From Bradyrhizobium sp. AUGA SZCCT0176 (GTDB lineage Bacteria; Pseudomonadota; Alphaproteobacteria; Rhizobiales; Xanthobacteraceae): 64,000 bases of DNA. The position numbers and the translations under genes were made by a program. The stretch's first letter is position 1. Every line of letters begins with the position of its first letter. The notes under the pieces were generated by a model. The model was given only the letters and a program-made list of their open reading frames with translations, was not told where the DNA came from and ran no database searches. The stretch is from the NCBI RefSeq assembly GCF_018130145.1, contig NZ_JAFCMB010000001.1, positions 930,001 to 994,000 on the forward strand. The letters are read 5' to 3'. Positions 44,422-54,316 of the stretch are shown here, piece by piece.

Positions 44422-45369
44422 ATGAAGCGTCGGGAGTTTCTCGGATTGTCGGTTGCCGGTGCCGTTGTCGCGCTGTCGCCAGGTGCGCGTGCGCAGGCGC
44501 CGGTGAAGGAAATCCGTATCGGCTATCAGAAGACCGGGGTGCTCGTGATCGCGCGGCAGCAGGCTATTCTGGAAAAGCACTTCGCCGCGAAACAAATTGC
44601 CATCAAATGGATCGAGTTCACGTCGGGCCCGCCGTTGGTGGAAGCGATGAGCACCGGCAGTGTCGACCTTGGCGCGGTCGGCGATACCCCGCCGATCTTT
44701 GCCCAGGCCGCGAATGCGAACATCGTCTATGTGGCGGGATCGCCGATCACCAACGGGCAGGGCATTCTGGTTCCCGCCAACTCCTCGATTCGCACAATTG
44801 CCGATCTGAAAGGCAAGCGGATTGGATTTGCCAAGGGCACCAGCGCGCATAACGTTCTGATTGCGACGCTGGAAAAGGCCGGTCTCACCTACGCCGATAT
44901 CACACCGGTCTATCTGTCGCCGCCAGATGCTGGGCCGGCATTTGCCAATGGAAGCATCGAAGCCTGGGCGATCTGGGATCCATACTTCGCGATCGGCGAG
45001 AAAAAGCAGAACGGCCGGATCCTGATCAACGCCTACGAGGTCGCCAAGACCAATTCGTTCTATCTCGCCAACCGCGATTTCGCGAACACCAACGTTCAGC
45101 ACACCCGCGACATCATCGCGGGCCTGGCGGAAGCCGCCCGTTGGGCGGAAGGAAATCGCGACGCCGTGGCAACTGCGCTCGCCGCCGTGACCGGCGTGCC
45201 GCTGGAAGTCCAGACCGTCGCGGCCAACCGCGCTTCGTTCGCGATCGGACCGGTGACGGAGCCGATCATCGAGACCCAGCAGGCCGTCGCAGATCGCTTC
45301 TTCAAGCTCGGGCTGATCCCGAAGCCGATCGTGGTTCGCGACATCGTCTGGCGCAATACCCAGACCTGA
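44422..45369 (+). CDS. Sulfonate-type ABC binding protein, Tat-like signal (5 of 6)
   Basis: Periplasmic protein of 315 aa. The signal is MKRREFLGLSVAGAVVAL ending ARAQ, a twin-arginine type. The mature protein begins KEIRIGYQKTGVLVIARQQA and has FTSGPPLVEAMSTGSVDLG and AIWDPYFAIGEKKQNGRIL. ATG 44422 was chosen because AGGAG lies 6 bases upstream; ATG 44401 would give an unlikely 7-residue prefix. It is 41 bases before the next binding-protein gene and starts the second operon. Confidence 0.9.
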   Translation: MKRREFLGLSVAGAVVALSPGARAQAPVKEIRIGYQKTGVLVIARQQAILEKHFAAKQIAIKWIEFTSGPPLVEAMSTGSVDLGAVGDTPPIFAQAANANIVYVAGSPITNGQGILVPANSSIRTIADLKGKRIGFAKGTSAHNVLIATLEKAGLTYADITPVYLSPPDAGPAFANGSIEAWAIWDPYFAIGEKKQNGRILINAYEVAKTNSFYLANRDFANTNVQHTRDIIAGLAEAARWAEGNRDAVATALAAVTGVPLEVQTVAANRASFAIGPVTEPIIETQQAVADRFFKLGLIPKPIVVRDIVWRNTQT

Positions 45370-45410
45370 ATTCGAGAAAAGCCATTCCATTCAACGCAGA
45401 GGATTTCATC

Positions 45411-46364
45411 ATGAAGCGTTTCATCAAACGCCTGATCGCGAGCGCCATGCTGTCTCTCGCCATCGTCGGCTCGACGGTTGGCCTCAGCTACGGCCAGGAC
45501 AAGGTCGTCCGCATCGGTTTCCAGAAATATGGCAAGCTGGTGCTGCTCAAGAGCAAGGGCACGCTCGAGGGCAAGCTGAAGGCCGCGGGCTATCAGGTGG
45601 TATGGACGGAGTTTCCCTCCGGGCCGCCGCTGCTCGAGGCGCTCAATGTCGGCGCCATCGATTTCGGCAACACCGGCGAAGCGCCGCCGATCTTCGCGCA
45701 GGCCGCGGGGGCGCCGATCCAGTATGTCGCCTATGAGCCCCCGGCGCCGAAGGGCGAAGCCATCCTGGTGCCGAAGGACAGCAAGCTCACTTCAGTTGCC
45801 GATTTGAAGGGCAAGAAGGTTGCGCTCAACAAGGGCTCCAACGTTCACTATCTGCTGGTGAAGGCGCTGGAGAAGGCGGGCGTCAAATATTCAGAGATCG
45901 AGCCGGTGTTTCTGGCGCCGGCCGATGCGCGCGCGGCGTTCGAACGCGGTGCGGTGGACGCCTGGGTGATCTGGGATCCGTTCCAGGCCGCCGCCGAAGC
46001 TGCGACCGGCGCGCGGACGCTCGCCGACGGCACCGGCATCGTTTCGAATTATCAGTTCTATTTCGCCTCGAAGAAGTTCATTGGCGCCGACCCGAAGATC
46101 GTCGATCTCGTGCTGGCCCAACTCAGCGAAGTCGACGATTGGGCCAAGGGCGACATTCACACCGTCGCCGAACAGCTGGCGCCGGCCATCGGTCTTCCGG
46201 TCCCGGTCGTCGAGGTCGCCCTGAAGCGGCAGTCCTACGGCATCAAGCCGATCACCGACAGCGTGATCGCCGATCAGCAGCAGGTCGCCGACGCGTTCTT
46301 CGCGCTCGGTCTCATTCCCAAACAGATCAAGATTTCCGACGCGGCACGGAGGCCGGGTTCATGA
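45411..46364 (+). CDS. ssuA: Aliphatic sulfonate ABC binding protein
   Basis: Periplasmic binding protein of 317 aa, the closest of the six to classical SsuA. The signal ends near residue 29 ([11 protein letters not shown]). The core has [57 protein letters not shown] and [17 protein letters not shown], all SsuA landmarks. ATG 45411 has AGAGGA 8 bases before it. The end overlaps the ssuD start by 4 bases (ATGA). Confidence 0.94.
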   Translation: MKRFIKRLIASAMLSLAIVGSTVGLSYGQDKVVRIGFQKYGKLVLLKSKGTLEGKLKAAGYQVVWTEFPSGPPLLEALNVGAIDFGNTGEAPPIFAQAAGAPIQYVAYEPPAPKGEAILVPKDSKLTSVADLKGKKVALNKGSNVHYLLVKALEKAGVKYSEIEPVFLAPADARAAFERGAVDAWVIWDPFQAAAEAATGARTLADGTGIVSNYQFYFASKKFIGADPKIVDLVLAQLSEVDDWAKGDIHTVAEQLAPAIGLPVPVVEVALKRQSYGIKPITDSVIADQQQVADAFFALGLIPKQIKISDAARRPGS

Positions 46365-47527
46365 GCAACCAATCGAATGCCAATATCCTCTGGTTCCTGC
46401 CGACCCATGGCGATGGCCGCTATCTCGGCACCACCACCGGCGGGCGCGAGGTGAACTTCAATTATCTGCGCCAGATCGCGCAGGCTGCGGACCAGCTCGG
46501 CTATTACGGCGTGCTGCTGCCGACCGGGCGAAGCTGCGAAGACTCCTGGGTGGTGGCGTCAGCCGTCGCGCCCTGGACCGAGCGGCTGCGCTATCTGGTG
46601 GCTGTACGGCCCGGCCTGCAATCGCCGAGCGTCGCCGCGCGCATGACCGCGACGCTCGACCGGTTGTCGAACGGGCGGCTGCTGGTCAACGTCGTCACCG
46701 GCGGCGACCCCGTCGAGAACAAGGGCGACGGGATATTCCTCGATCACGACGCGCGCTACGCCGTGACGCGCGAGTTCCTCAACGTCTATAGCGACCTGCT
46801 CGCGGGCAAGACCGTCAATGTCGAAGGCAAGCACATCCGCATCGAGGATGGCCGTCTGCTGTTTCCGCCGGTGCAGGCGCCGCGGCCGCCGCTTTACTTC
46901 GGCGGATCGTCGGACGCCGGCATCGATGTCGCCGTCGACACCGTCGACAAATATCTGACCTGGGGCGAGCCGCCGGCGCAGGTGGCCGAGAAGATCAATC
47001 GCGTGAAAGCGGTCGCGGAGGCGCGCGGGCGAAAACTCTCGTTCGGCATTCGCCTGCATGTGATCGTTCGCGAGACCAATGCGGAGGCCTGGAAGGCGGC
47101 GGATGAATTGATCCAGCATGTCACCGACGAGACGGTGGCCTCGGCGCAGAAGATATTTTCCCGGATGGATTCGGTCGGCCAGCAGCGCATGGCGCAGTTG
47201 CATGGCGGCAGGCGTGACAAGCTCGAGATCAGCCCCAACCTCTGGGCCGGCGTTGGTCTGGTGCGTGGCGGGGCAGGGACGGCATTGGTCGGCGATCCCA
47301 CGACGGTGGCGGCGCGAATCCGCGAATATCAGGATGTCGGCATCGATACCTTCATCATGTCGGGCTATCCGCATCTGGAGGAAGCCTATCGCTTCGCCGA
47401 ACTGGTGTTTCCGCTGCTGTCGCTGAAGCAGCCGAACAATGTCACGCCGATCCGCGTCAATACCGGCCCGTTCGGCGAGACCATCGCCAACGAACATCGT
47501 CCCCTCGTCAAGGCATCGCAATCATGA
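46361..47527 (+). CDS. ssuD: FMNH2-dependent alkanesulfonate monooxygenase
   Basis: Cytoplasmic enzyme of 388 aa that releases sulfite from alkanesulfonates using FMNH2 and oxygen. It opens [20 protein letters not shown], a diagnostic start, and has the Cys of [10 protein letters not shown] and the Arg-rich [20 protein letters not shown] region that closes over the substrate. GGAGG lies 8 bases before ATG 46361. It overlaps ssuA and ssuC by 4 bases each. Confidence 0.96.
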   Translation: MSNQSNANILWFLPTHGDGRYLGTTTGGREVNFNYLRQIAQAADQLGYYGVLLPTGRSCEDSWVVASAVAPWTERLRYLVAVRPGLQSPSVAARMTATLDRLSNGRLLVNVVTGGDPVENKGDGIFLDHDARYAVTREFLNVYSDLLAGKTVNVEGKHIRIEDGRLLFPPVQAPRPPLYFGGSSDAGIDVAVDTVDKYLTWGEPPAQVAEKINRVKAVAEARGRKLSFGIRLHVIVRETNAEAWKAADELIQHVTDETVASAQKIFSRMDSVGQQRMAQLHGGRRDKLEISPNLWAGVGLVRGGAGTALVGDPTTVAARIREYQDVGIDTFIMSGYPHLEEAYRFAELVFPLLSLKQPNNVTPIRVNTGPFGETIANEHRPLVKASQS

Positions 47528-48330
47528 GTCTGATCGAAAGTCTTCCGCGTGTCCGACGCCTGCGCTTGCCGCGGGCCGATGGCCTCATTCCATGGATCGT
47601 GCCGCTTGCGATCATCCTGCTCTGGCAGGTGGCCTGCGTCACCGGCTTCGTCTCGGCGCGGGTGCTGCCGGCGCCGAGCGATGTGGCGCTGGCTGGATGG
47701 AAGCTGCTGCTGTCAGGCGAACTGGTGCGCAATATCTGGGTCAGTTTCTGGCGCGCCAGCGTCGGATTCCTGATCGGCGGCAGCATCGGCTTTACTTTCG
47801 GCCTCGCCAACGGCCTGTCGCAGCTCTCGAGCAAATTGACCGACACGACGTTGCAGATGGTGCGCAACATTCCGCATCTGGCGCTGATCCCACTGGTCAT
47901 CCTGTGGTTCGGCATCGATGAATCCGCAAAACTGTTCCTGGTCGCGCTCGGCGTGTTCTTTCCGATCTACCTCAACACGCTGCACGGCATCCGCACCGTC
48001 GATCCGCAGCTGATCGAGATGGGCCGCATTTACGGCATGACCGACGGCGAACTGTTCCGCCGCGTGATCTTTCCGGGCGCGTTGCCGTCGATCTTCGTCG
48101 GCCTGCGCTTTGCGCTCGGCATCATGTGGCTGACCTTGATCGTGGCGGAAACCATCGCGGCGTCGTCCGGCCTCGGCTACATGGCGATGCAGGCGCGCGA
48201 ATTCATGCTGATCGACGTCGTGGTGCTCTCCATCCTGATCTACGCGTTGCTTGGCAAGCTTGCCGACAGCGCTTCACGCGCGCTGGAGCGGCTGACGCTG
48301 TCCTGGCATCCCGCCTTCCAGAAACATTGA
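47524..48330 (+). CDS. ssuC: Aliphatic sulfonate ABC permease
   Basis: Inner-membrane permease of 268 aa with about six helices, the usual SsuC length. It has [19 protein letters not shown] and the EAA loop [23 protein letters not shown] 47524 overlaps the ssuD stop. It forms a heteromer with SsuB and takes sulfonates from SsuA. The neighbouring operon encodes a second, longer permease, so two channels are available in the island. Confidence 0.95.
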   Translation: MSLIESLPRVRRLRLPRADGLIPWIVPLAIILLWQVACVTGFVSARVLPAPSDVALAGWKLLLSGELVRNIWVSFWRASVGFLIGGSIGFTFGLANGLSQLSSKLTDTTLQMVRNIPHLALIPLVILWFGIDESAKLFLVALGVFFPIYLNTLHGIRTVDPQLIEMGRIYGMTDGELFRRVIFPGALPSIFVGLRFALGIMWLTLIVAETIAASSGLGYMAMQAREFMLIDVVVLSILIYALLGKLADSASRALERLTLSWHPAFQKH

Positions 48331-48352
48331 GGCAGAAACCTTGAGGATTGAA

Positions 48353-49198
48353 ATGCAGGAAGCTCTTCGTTTTCGCCCCGCGGATGCCGAGGCCGTGGAC
48401 CAGCCCGAGTTCGTCAAGCAGGCGCGGCTGTTGCGGCGGGATGCGGACGCCCTGTTGCGCGGGCTTTCGCTGACGATCCGGGGATTGCGCAAATCGTTCG
48501 GCGCCAACGAGGTGCTGCGCGGCATCGACCTGCACATTCCGGCAGGGCAGTCGGTCGCCATCGTCGGCCGCAGCGGTTGCGGCAAGAGTACGCTGCTGCG
48601 GCTGATCGCGGGCCTTGAAACGATTACCGCGGGTACCATCAGTTTTGGCGAGGAAACGCGCGCGGAAGACGTTCGCGTGATGTTTCAGGAGCCGCGGCTG
48701 CTGCCCTGGGCCCGGGTGCTGTCGAACGTCGAGGTCGGCCTCGGCCGGGAGCGGACCTCGCCGGACGCGCAGGCCCGCGCCGACAGCGCGCTGGTCGAAG
48801 TCGGCCTTGACGACAAACGGGCACAATGGCCGGCGGTGCTTTCCGGCGGGCAAAAGCAGCGCGTGGCGCTGGCGCGTGCGTTGGTCAGCCGCCCGCGCGT
48901 GCTGGCCTTCGACGAACCGCTCGGCGCGCTTGACGCGTTGACGCGGATTTCGATGCAGCGGCTGCTGGAGCGGGTCTGGCAGGATCAGGGCTTCACCGCG
49001 ATCCTGGTGACGCATGACGTCGCCGAGGCCGTGGCACTGGCCGACCGCGTTCTGGTGATCGAGGACGGCCGCATCGCGCATGACATTGACGTCAATATCC
49101 CGCGCCCAAGGCGTCGGGGTTCGGCGGAACTCGCCGCGCTGGAAGGCTCGATCCTGAAGAATCTGCTGCAAGGCACCGAGGACACTTCCGACCTGTGA
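48353..49198 (+). CDS. ssuB: Aliphatic sulfonate ABC ATPase
   Basis: Cytoplasmic ATPase of 281 aa. Walker A is GRSGCGKST, the signature is [15 protein letters not shown] and Walker B is VLAFDEPLG, with LVTHDVAEA as the switch. A 35-residue N-terminal extension ([18 protein letters not shown]) precedes the domain. The start is ATG 48353 with GAGG 6 bases upstream; the earlier TTG 48341 was not used. It follows ssuC by 22 bases. Confidence 0.94.
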   Translation: MQEALRFRPADAEAVDQPEFVKQARLLRRDADALLRGLSLTIRGLRKSFGANEVLRGIDLHIPAGQSVAIVGRSGCGKSTLLRLIAGLETITAGTISFGEETRAEDVRVMFQEPRLLPWARVLSNVEVGLGRERTSPDAQARADSALVEVGLDDKRAQWPAVLSGGQKQRVALARALVSRPRVLAFDEPLGALDALTRISMQRLLERVWQDQGFTAILVTHDVAEAVALADRVLVIEDGRIAHDIDVNIPRPRRRGSAELAALEGSILKNLLQGTEDTSDL

Positions 49199-49205
49199 GG
49201 CCATC

Positions 49206-49865
49206 ATGAACTCCGTTGTCCGCCATATCGCGATCGACCGTCAGGTTTCCCAAGAGGTTTCCCAAGAGGTTTCCCGCGCGGTTTCCCAAGAGGTTTCGTC
49301 AGACGATTTCCGCGGCGCCATGCGCCAGTTGACGGGCGGGGTGAGCGTCGTCACGGCCGGGCGCGGCCGGGACATTTCGGGCATGACGGTGACCTCGGTG
49401 TCGTCGCTGTCGGTCGATCCCCCGGCGCTGATTGTCAGCGTCAACCGGAACGCGTCCTCATGGCCGCTGGTGCAGCGCTACGGCTTCTTCGGTGTCAGTA
49501 TCCTGACGTCGGACCAGATCGACGTCGCCGAGCGCTTTGCCGGCAAGGACGGGCTCAAGGGCGCCGAGCGGTTTGCCGGCGCGGAGTGGACGACGCGCGC
49601 TTCGGGCGTGCCGCTCCTGGTGGGCGCACTGGCCGCGATCGATTGTGAGGTGGAGGAAATCGTCGAGCGGCATTCCCATGCCATTCTGATCGGCCGCGTG
49701 CTGGACCTGCAGCTCTCGACCCGCACCGCGGCGCTGGCCTATTGGCAGGGCCAGTATGTCGCGATCGATCAGAACGAGGACGCGGTCAGGCTGGCAGAGG
49801 TCAGCCTGCCACCGCCGCGAGCCGCTCGCGATAATGTCAGCCGGTCTAGTTCAGGATCGCGCTGA
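49206..49865 (+). CDS. Flavin reductase (DIM6/NTAB family), SsuE-equivalent
   Basis: NAD(P)H:flavin reductase of 219 aa, expected to supply FMNH2 to the monooxygenases. The flavin-binding core is DFRGAMRQLTGGVSVVTAG, TVTSVSSLSVDPPALIVSVN and FFGVSILTSDQ. It is not SsuE by fold, but it takes that place in the operon, 7 bases after ssuB. Residues 14-30 hold an in-frame tandem repeat (VSQE, VSQE, VSRA, VSQE). The last 20 bases overlap the end of a convergent gene. Confidence 0.92.
   Translation: MNSVVRHIAIDRQVSQEVSQEVSRAVSQEVSSDDFRGAMRQLTGGVSVVTAGRGRDISGMTVTSVSSLSVDPPALIVSVNRNASSWPLVQRYGFFGVSILTSDQIDVAERFAGKDGLKGAERFAGAEWTTRASGVPLLVGALAAIDCEVEEIVERHSHAILIGRVLDLQLSTRTAALAYWQGQYVAIDQNEDAVRLAEVSLPPPRAARDNVSRSSSGSR
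49243..49296. repeat. 12-bp in-frame tandem repeat in the reductase gene
   Basis: GGTTTCCCAAGA occurs as four and a half units (one diverged, GTTTCCCGCGCG). It encodes V-S-Q-E steps before the flavin domain. Confidence 0.85.
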
Positions 49866-50229
49866 GGCTCGCCGGTGAGTCGATGATCACTGTGCTGCCA
49901 CGCACACCTCGCCACAGAGCGGTAATGGTTTGCGCTGCACCGGCCAACGGTATGTTGACGATCAGCGTGGTTGGTACGCGGCCGGTGTTAGGTACGACTG
50001 GCGTGCCGCTCGTGAATCCTCCCACGACCGGCGACACGGCGCCATTGATCGCGATGCCGAAGATTCCGCCAGGGGACGCTGGACCCTCGGCGTAAACATA
50101 GGGCAAGTTCAGGATAATCAACGCGGAAGTGCCGACGCCTTCCGGAATGCTGAAGGTGAGCCCGGGAATCGGTACGTACGAATCGGACGTTGTCGACTGC
50201 GTCCCGCTCGTCTGCGCATATATGGTCAT
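49846..50229 (-). CDS. Hypothetical beta-rich protein, 127 aa
   Basis: Protein beginning MTIYAQTSGTQSTTSDSYVP, with alternating hydrophobic stretches (SALIILNLPYVYAEGPASPG, TTLIVNIPLAGAAQTITALW) and no charge-rich core. It looks like a beta-sandwich; no family is recognised. GGAG lies 6 bases before ATG 50229. Its 3' end overlaps the convergent reductase gene by 20 bases. No signal peptide is visible. Confidence 0.6.
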   Translation of the reverse strand: MTIYAQTSGTQSTTSDSYVPIPGLTFSIPEGVGTSALIILNLPYVYAEGPASPGGIFGIAINGAVSPVVGGFTSGTPVVPNTGRVPTTLIVNIPLAGAAQTITALWRGVRGSTVIIDSPASLSAILN

Positions 50230-50508
50230 ATCGCTCTCCCGTTGCCTGATGGAAATCTATCAACAAAAGGTTGAGCAAGGCAAATGGAATCGCGGACCGG
50301 AAAATGTGAAAATTTGGTGACGGCGGACCGGCGCGGACTGGTCGTGGCCATGGCCTTCAGCGCGCGCAGGGATTAGAAGCCTTGGAGTCGTTTTCCTCCC
50401 GATTGGGATATCGTGCCTTGGTACGCAAGCTCCTGCAAATCGTCTTACCGACGCAGTCGTTTCGGCAGCGCCACGCCGTGCGTCTGGTCCAATGCGGCGT
50501 GTAATCTG

Positions 50509-50730
50509 ATGAAACGTATCGCGATCTGGGCATTCTACGGCGTCGGCGCGCTTGCGATCGGCTATCTCGCGCTTTACGCCTATGCGGTCTTCACCGGGCG
50601 CGATCTGCAGCCCGGCGATCCCATCCACATCTTCCGCAAGCCGGACGCACCGAGTTATTCGCGGTGGGGTTCGCAAATTCTGGCGTCATTGCCTGCGACA
50701 AACGCAAGGCGTTTGCGCAAGGGAGCGTAA
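50509..50730 (+). CDS. Small membrane protein whose tail is repeat-derived
   Basis: Protein of 73 aa with one TM helix (IAIWAFYGVGALAIGYLALY) and a polar tail. The last 12 or so residues (TNARRLRKGA) and the stop codon come from the palindromic element that begins near 50699. ATG 50509 follows a short polar leader; no good ribosome site is seen. The original C-terminus may have been lost. Confidence 0.5.
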   Translation: MKRIAIWAFYGVGALAIGYLALYAYAVFTGRDLQPGDPIHIFRKPDAPSYSRWGSQILASLPATNARRLRKGA

Positions 50731-50795
50731 GCGACGAAGCAATCCATACTGCCGTTGCGGCACGATGGATTGCTTCGCTTCGCTCGCAATGACGG
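50723..50795. repeat. AGCAATCCAT palindromic element, copy 2
   Basis: GCGACGAAGCAATCCAT and ATGGATTGCTTCGCTTCGC arms, as at 25608-25686. It overlaps the end of the small membrane gene and precedes the flbD stop by 14 bases. Confidence 0.8.
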
Positions 50796-50809
50796 TGATG
50801 GCGCTTCGG

Positions 50810-52189
<1,380 letters not shown>

Positions 52190-52237
52190 CATAGTCTCCT
52201 GTTCGTCTGTTCGCGCCGCTTATGCGCGTGCCGTTGT

Positions 52238-52588
52238 TTAGGTGCGTTCCGCCTTGATGATTTCCGTCATGGTGACGCCGAGCTTGTCTTCCACCAGCAC
52301 GACTTCGCCGCGCGCCACCAGCCGGTTGTTGACGTAGATGTCGATCGCTTCACCGACGCGGCGGTCGAGCTCGAGCACGGTGCCGGGGCCGAGCTTCAAC
52401 AGCTCGCCGACGTCCATCTTGGAGCGGCCGAGCACCGCAGAGACCTGCACCGGCACGTCGAACACGGCCTCCAGGTCGGCCGCAATGCGCGAGGCCTGTT
52501 CGTCTTCATTGTAGGCCAGGTCATCCGCAGGCTCGGCACTGGCGGCGTTGAGGTCCTGCAGCGGGACATGTGTGTCAGTGTCGCTCAT
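52238..52588 (-). CDS. fliN: Flagellar motor switch protein FliN
   Basis: C-ring protein of 116 aa with one SpoA domain (about residues 37-112: VFDVPVQVSAVLGRSKMDVG, LGPGTVLELDRRVGEAIDIY, GEVVLVEDKLGVTMTEI). It sits at the base of the motor with FliG and FliM and takes part in rotation switching and export. It follows fliH by 10 bases. A FliM gene is not in the window. Confidence 0.96.
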   Translation of the reverse strand: MSDTDTHVPLQDLNAASAEPADDLAYNEDEQASRIAADLEAVFDVPVQVSAVLGRSKMDVGELLKLGPGTVLELDRRVGEAIDIYVNNRLVARGEVVLVEDKLGVTMTEIIKAERT

Positions 52589-52598
52589 GGTTCAGTCC

Positions 52599-53228
52599 TC
52601 ACGGCCTTCCGGCCTGATCGCGGGACGCCATGTAGCGCCCGACAAGTTCGTTGATCTTGGCTTCGATGGCGGCTCGCTCCAGCACCACGCCGCCGTCGGC
52701 CCATTCGATCCGGCAGTCGCCGGTTGCAATCCCCGGCTCGGCCAGGATCACCAGCCGGCCCTCGAAGCCGCTCTGCGTTGCCTGCCGCTCGATCTTTTCG
52801 CGCGCAGCCTCGTAGAGGGAGTCGTTGATGCGGACCACGAGGTGCGGCGTCGCGACCAGATGCGAGAAGCAATCGCCCACCAGTCCCGTGATCTCGCCGA
52901 GCGGCTCGGCGGCAATCAGTTCGCCGCACAGTTTGCGGGCCACCGCGACCGCGACGTCGACCGCCTCGGTCTCCATCCGCGCTTCGATGCCGCCAAAGCG
53001 CGAGGCGATGCCCTTGATCGCAATGCCGATCTCTTCCAGCGCCAGCGCGGCGCGGCGGTCGCTTTCCGCCTTGGCCTCGCGCTGCGCGGCCTCGTAGCCA
53101 TCGCGATAGGCACGGGCCTCGGCCGAGGCGATCTTCTGCGCGATCTCGGCAGGCGTGGCAGGACGCTCGCGCGTCTTGTCCGGCGCGCCGAAGTCCATGT
53201 CGAACAGGAATTTTGCGGGTGCGGCCAT
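52599..53228 (-). CDS. fliH: Flagellar export-apparatus protein FliH
   Basis: Protein of 209 aa that regulates the flagellar ATPase FliI. It begins AAPAKFLFDMDFGAP and continues through a long coiled-coil rich in Ala and Glu (EAKAESDRRAALALEEIGIA) to a C-terminal V-ATPase-E-like domain. ATG 53228 shares its first base with the fliG stop (TGATG), so translation is coupled. The position in fliF-fliG-fliH-fliN supports the call. Confidence 0.88.
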   Translation of the reverse strand: MAAPAKFLFDMDFGAPDKTRERPATPAEIAQKIASAEARAYRDGYEAAQREAKAESDRRAALALEEIGIAIKGIASRFGGIEARMETEAVDVAVAVARKLCGELIAAEPLGEITGLVGDCFSHLVATPHLVVRINDSLYEAAREKIERQATQSGFEGRLVILAEPGIATGDCRIEWADGGVVLERAAIEAKINELVGRYMASRDQAGRP

Positions 53229-54310
53229 CAGTACACCAGCTCGTCGTCAGCGCGGTTCTTGGTCAAAGTGATTTCACCCTTGGCGGCCATGTCCTTGGCG
53301 AGGTTGACGAGCAGCGCCTGCGCCTCGTCGACGTCGCGGAGCCGCACCGGTCCCATCGCGGCCATGTCGTCCAGCAGCATCTTGCCGGCGCGGGAGGACA
53401 TGTTGCCGAGGAAGAAGCTGCGGACCTCTTCATTGGCGCTCTTCAGCGCAATGCCGAGCTTGTCCTTGTCGATGTTGCGCATCAGCGTCTGCGCCGAGGC
53501 GGAGTCGAGCTTGATCAGATCGTCGAAGGTGAACATCAGCGCCTTGATGCGCTCGGCGGACTCGCGGTTTTCCTCTTCCAGCGAGGTGATGAAGCGGGTT
53601 TCGGTCTGGCGGTCGAAATTGTTGAAGATTTCGGCCATCACCTCGTGGGCGTCGCGGCGGCGGGTCTGCGACAGGTTCGACATGAACTCGGTCCGCAGCG
53701 TCTGCTCGACGCGCTCGATGACTTCCTTCTGCACCGCTTCCATCTTCAGCATGCGCCCCACCACGTCGAGCGCGAGGTCCTCAGGGAGGATCGCCAGCAC
53801 GCGGGCGGCGTGCTCCGGCTTCAGTTTCGACAGCACCACGGCGATGGTCTGCGGGTATTCGTTCTTGAGGTAGTTGGCGAGCACCTCTTCCTGCACGTTG
53901 GAGAGTTTCTCCCACATGTTGCGGCCGGCGGGGCCGCGGATTTCGTCCATGATGCCGGTGACGCGCTCGCCCGGCAGATATTGCTGCAGCAGCCGTTCGG
54001 TGGCGTCGAAGGTGCCCATCAGGGCGCCGGAGGCCGACATCCTTGAGACGAATTCGAGCAGCAGGTCTTCGACCACGTCGGCCTCGACGGTGCCGAGTGT
54101 CGACATGTGGATCGACAGTTCGCGCACTTCGTCGTCGTCGAGCAGCGCCCAGACCTTGCCGCCATATTGTTCGCCCAGCGCCAGCATCAGGATGGCGGCG
54201 CGCTGCGGGCCGCTCAGCGGCTTGCCCTTGGGCCTTGTCGCCTGACGGCTCGCCAGCGCCGAGATGACGGTGGTGATGTCGTTGGCGTTGGTGGTTTGCG
54301 GTACGGCCAT
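53228..54310 (-). CDS. fliG: Flagellar motor switch protein FliG
   Basis: C-ring protein of 360 aa that meets MotA and sets rotor torque. The three FliG domains are visible: N ([17 protein letters not shown]), middle ([20 protein letters not shown]) and C with the charged torque helix ([20 protein letters not shown]). It follows fliF by 6 bases and overlaps fliH. ATG 54310 is the first start in the frame. Confidence 0.97.
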   Translation of the reverse strand: MAVPQTTNANDITTVISALASRQATRPKGKPLSGPQRAAILMLALGEQYGGKVWALLDDDEVRELSIHMSTLGTVEADVVEDLLLEFVSRMSASGALMGTFDATERLLQQYLPGERVTGIMDEIRGPAGRNMWEKLSNVQEEVLANYLKNEYPQTIAVVLSKLKPEHAARVLAILPEDLALDVVGRMLKMEAVQKEVIERVEQTLRTEFMSNLSQTRRRDAHEVMAEIFNNFDRQTETRFITSLEEENRESAERIKALMFTFDDLIKLDSASAQTLMRNIDKDKLGIALKSANEEVRSFFLGNMSSRAGKMLLDDMAAMGPVRLRDVDEAQALLVNLAKDMAAKGEITLTKNRADDELVY

Positions 54311-54316
54311 GTCAGG

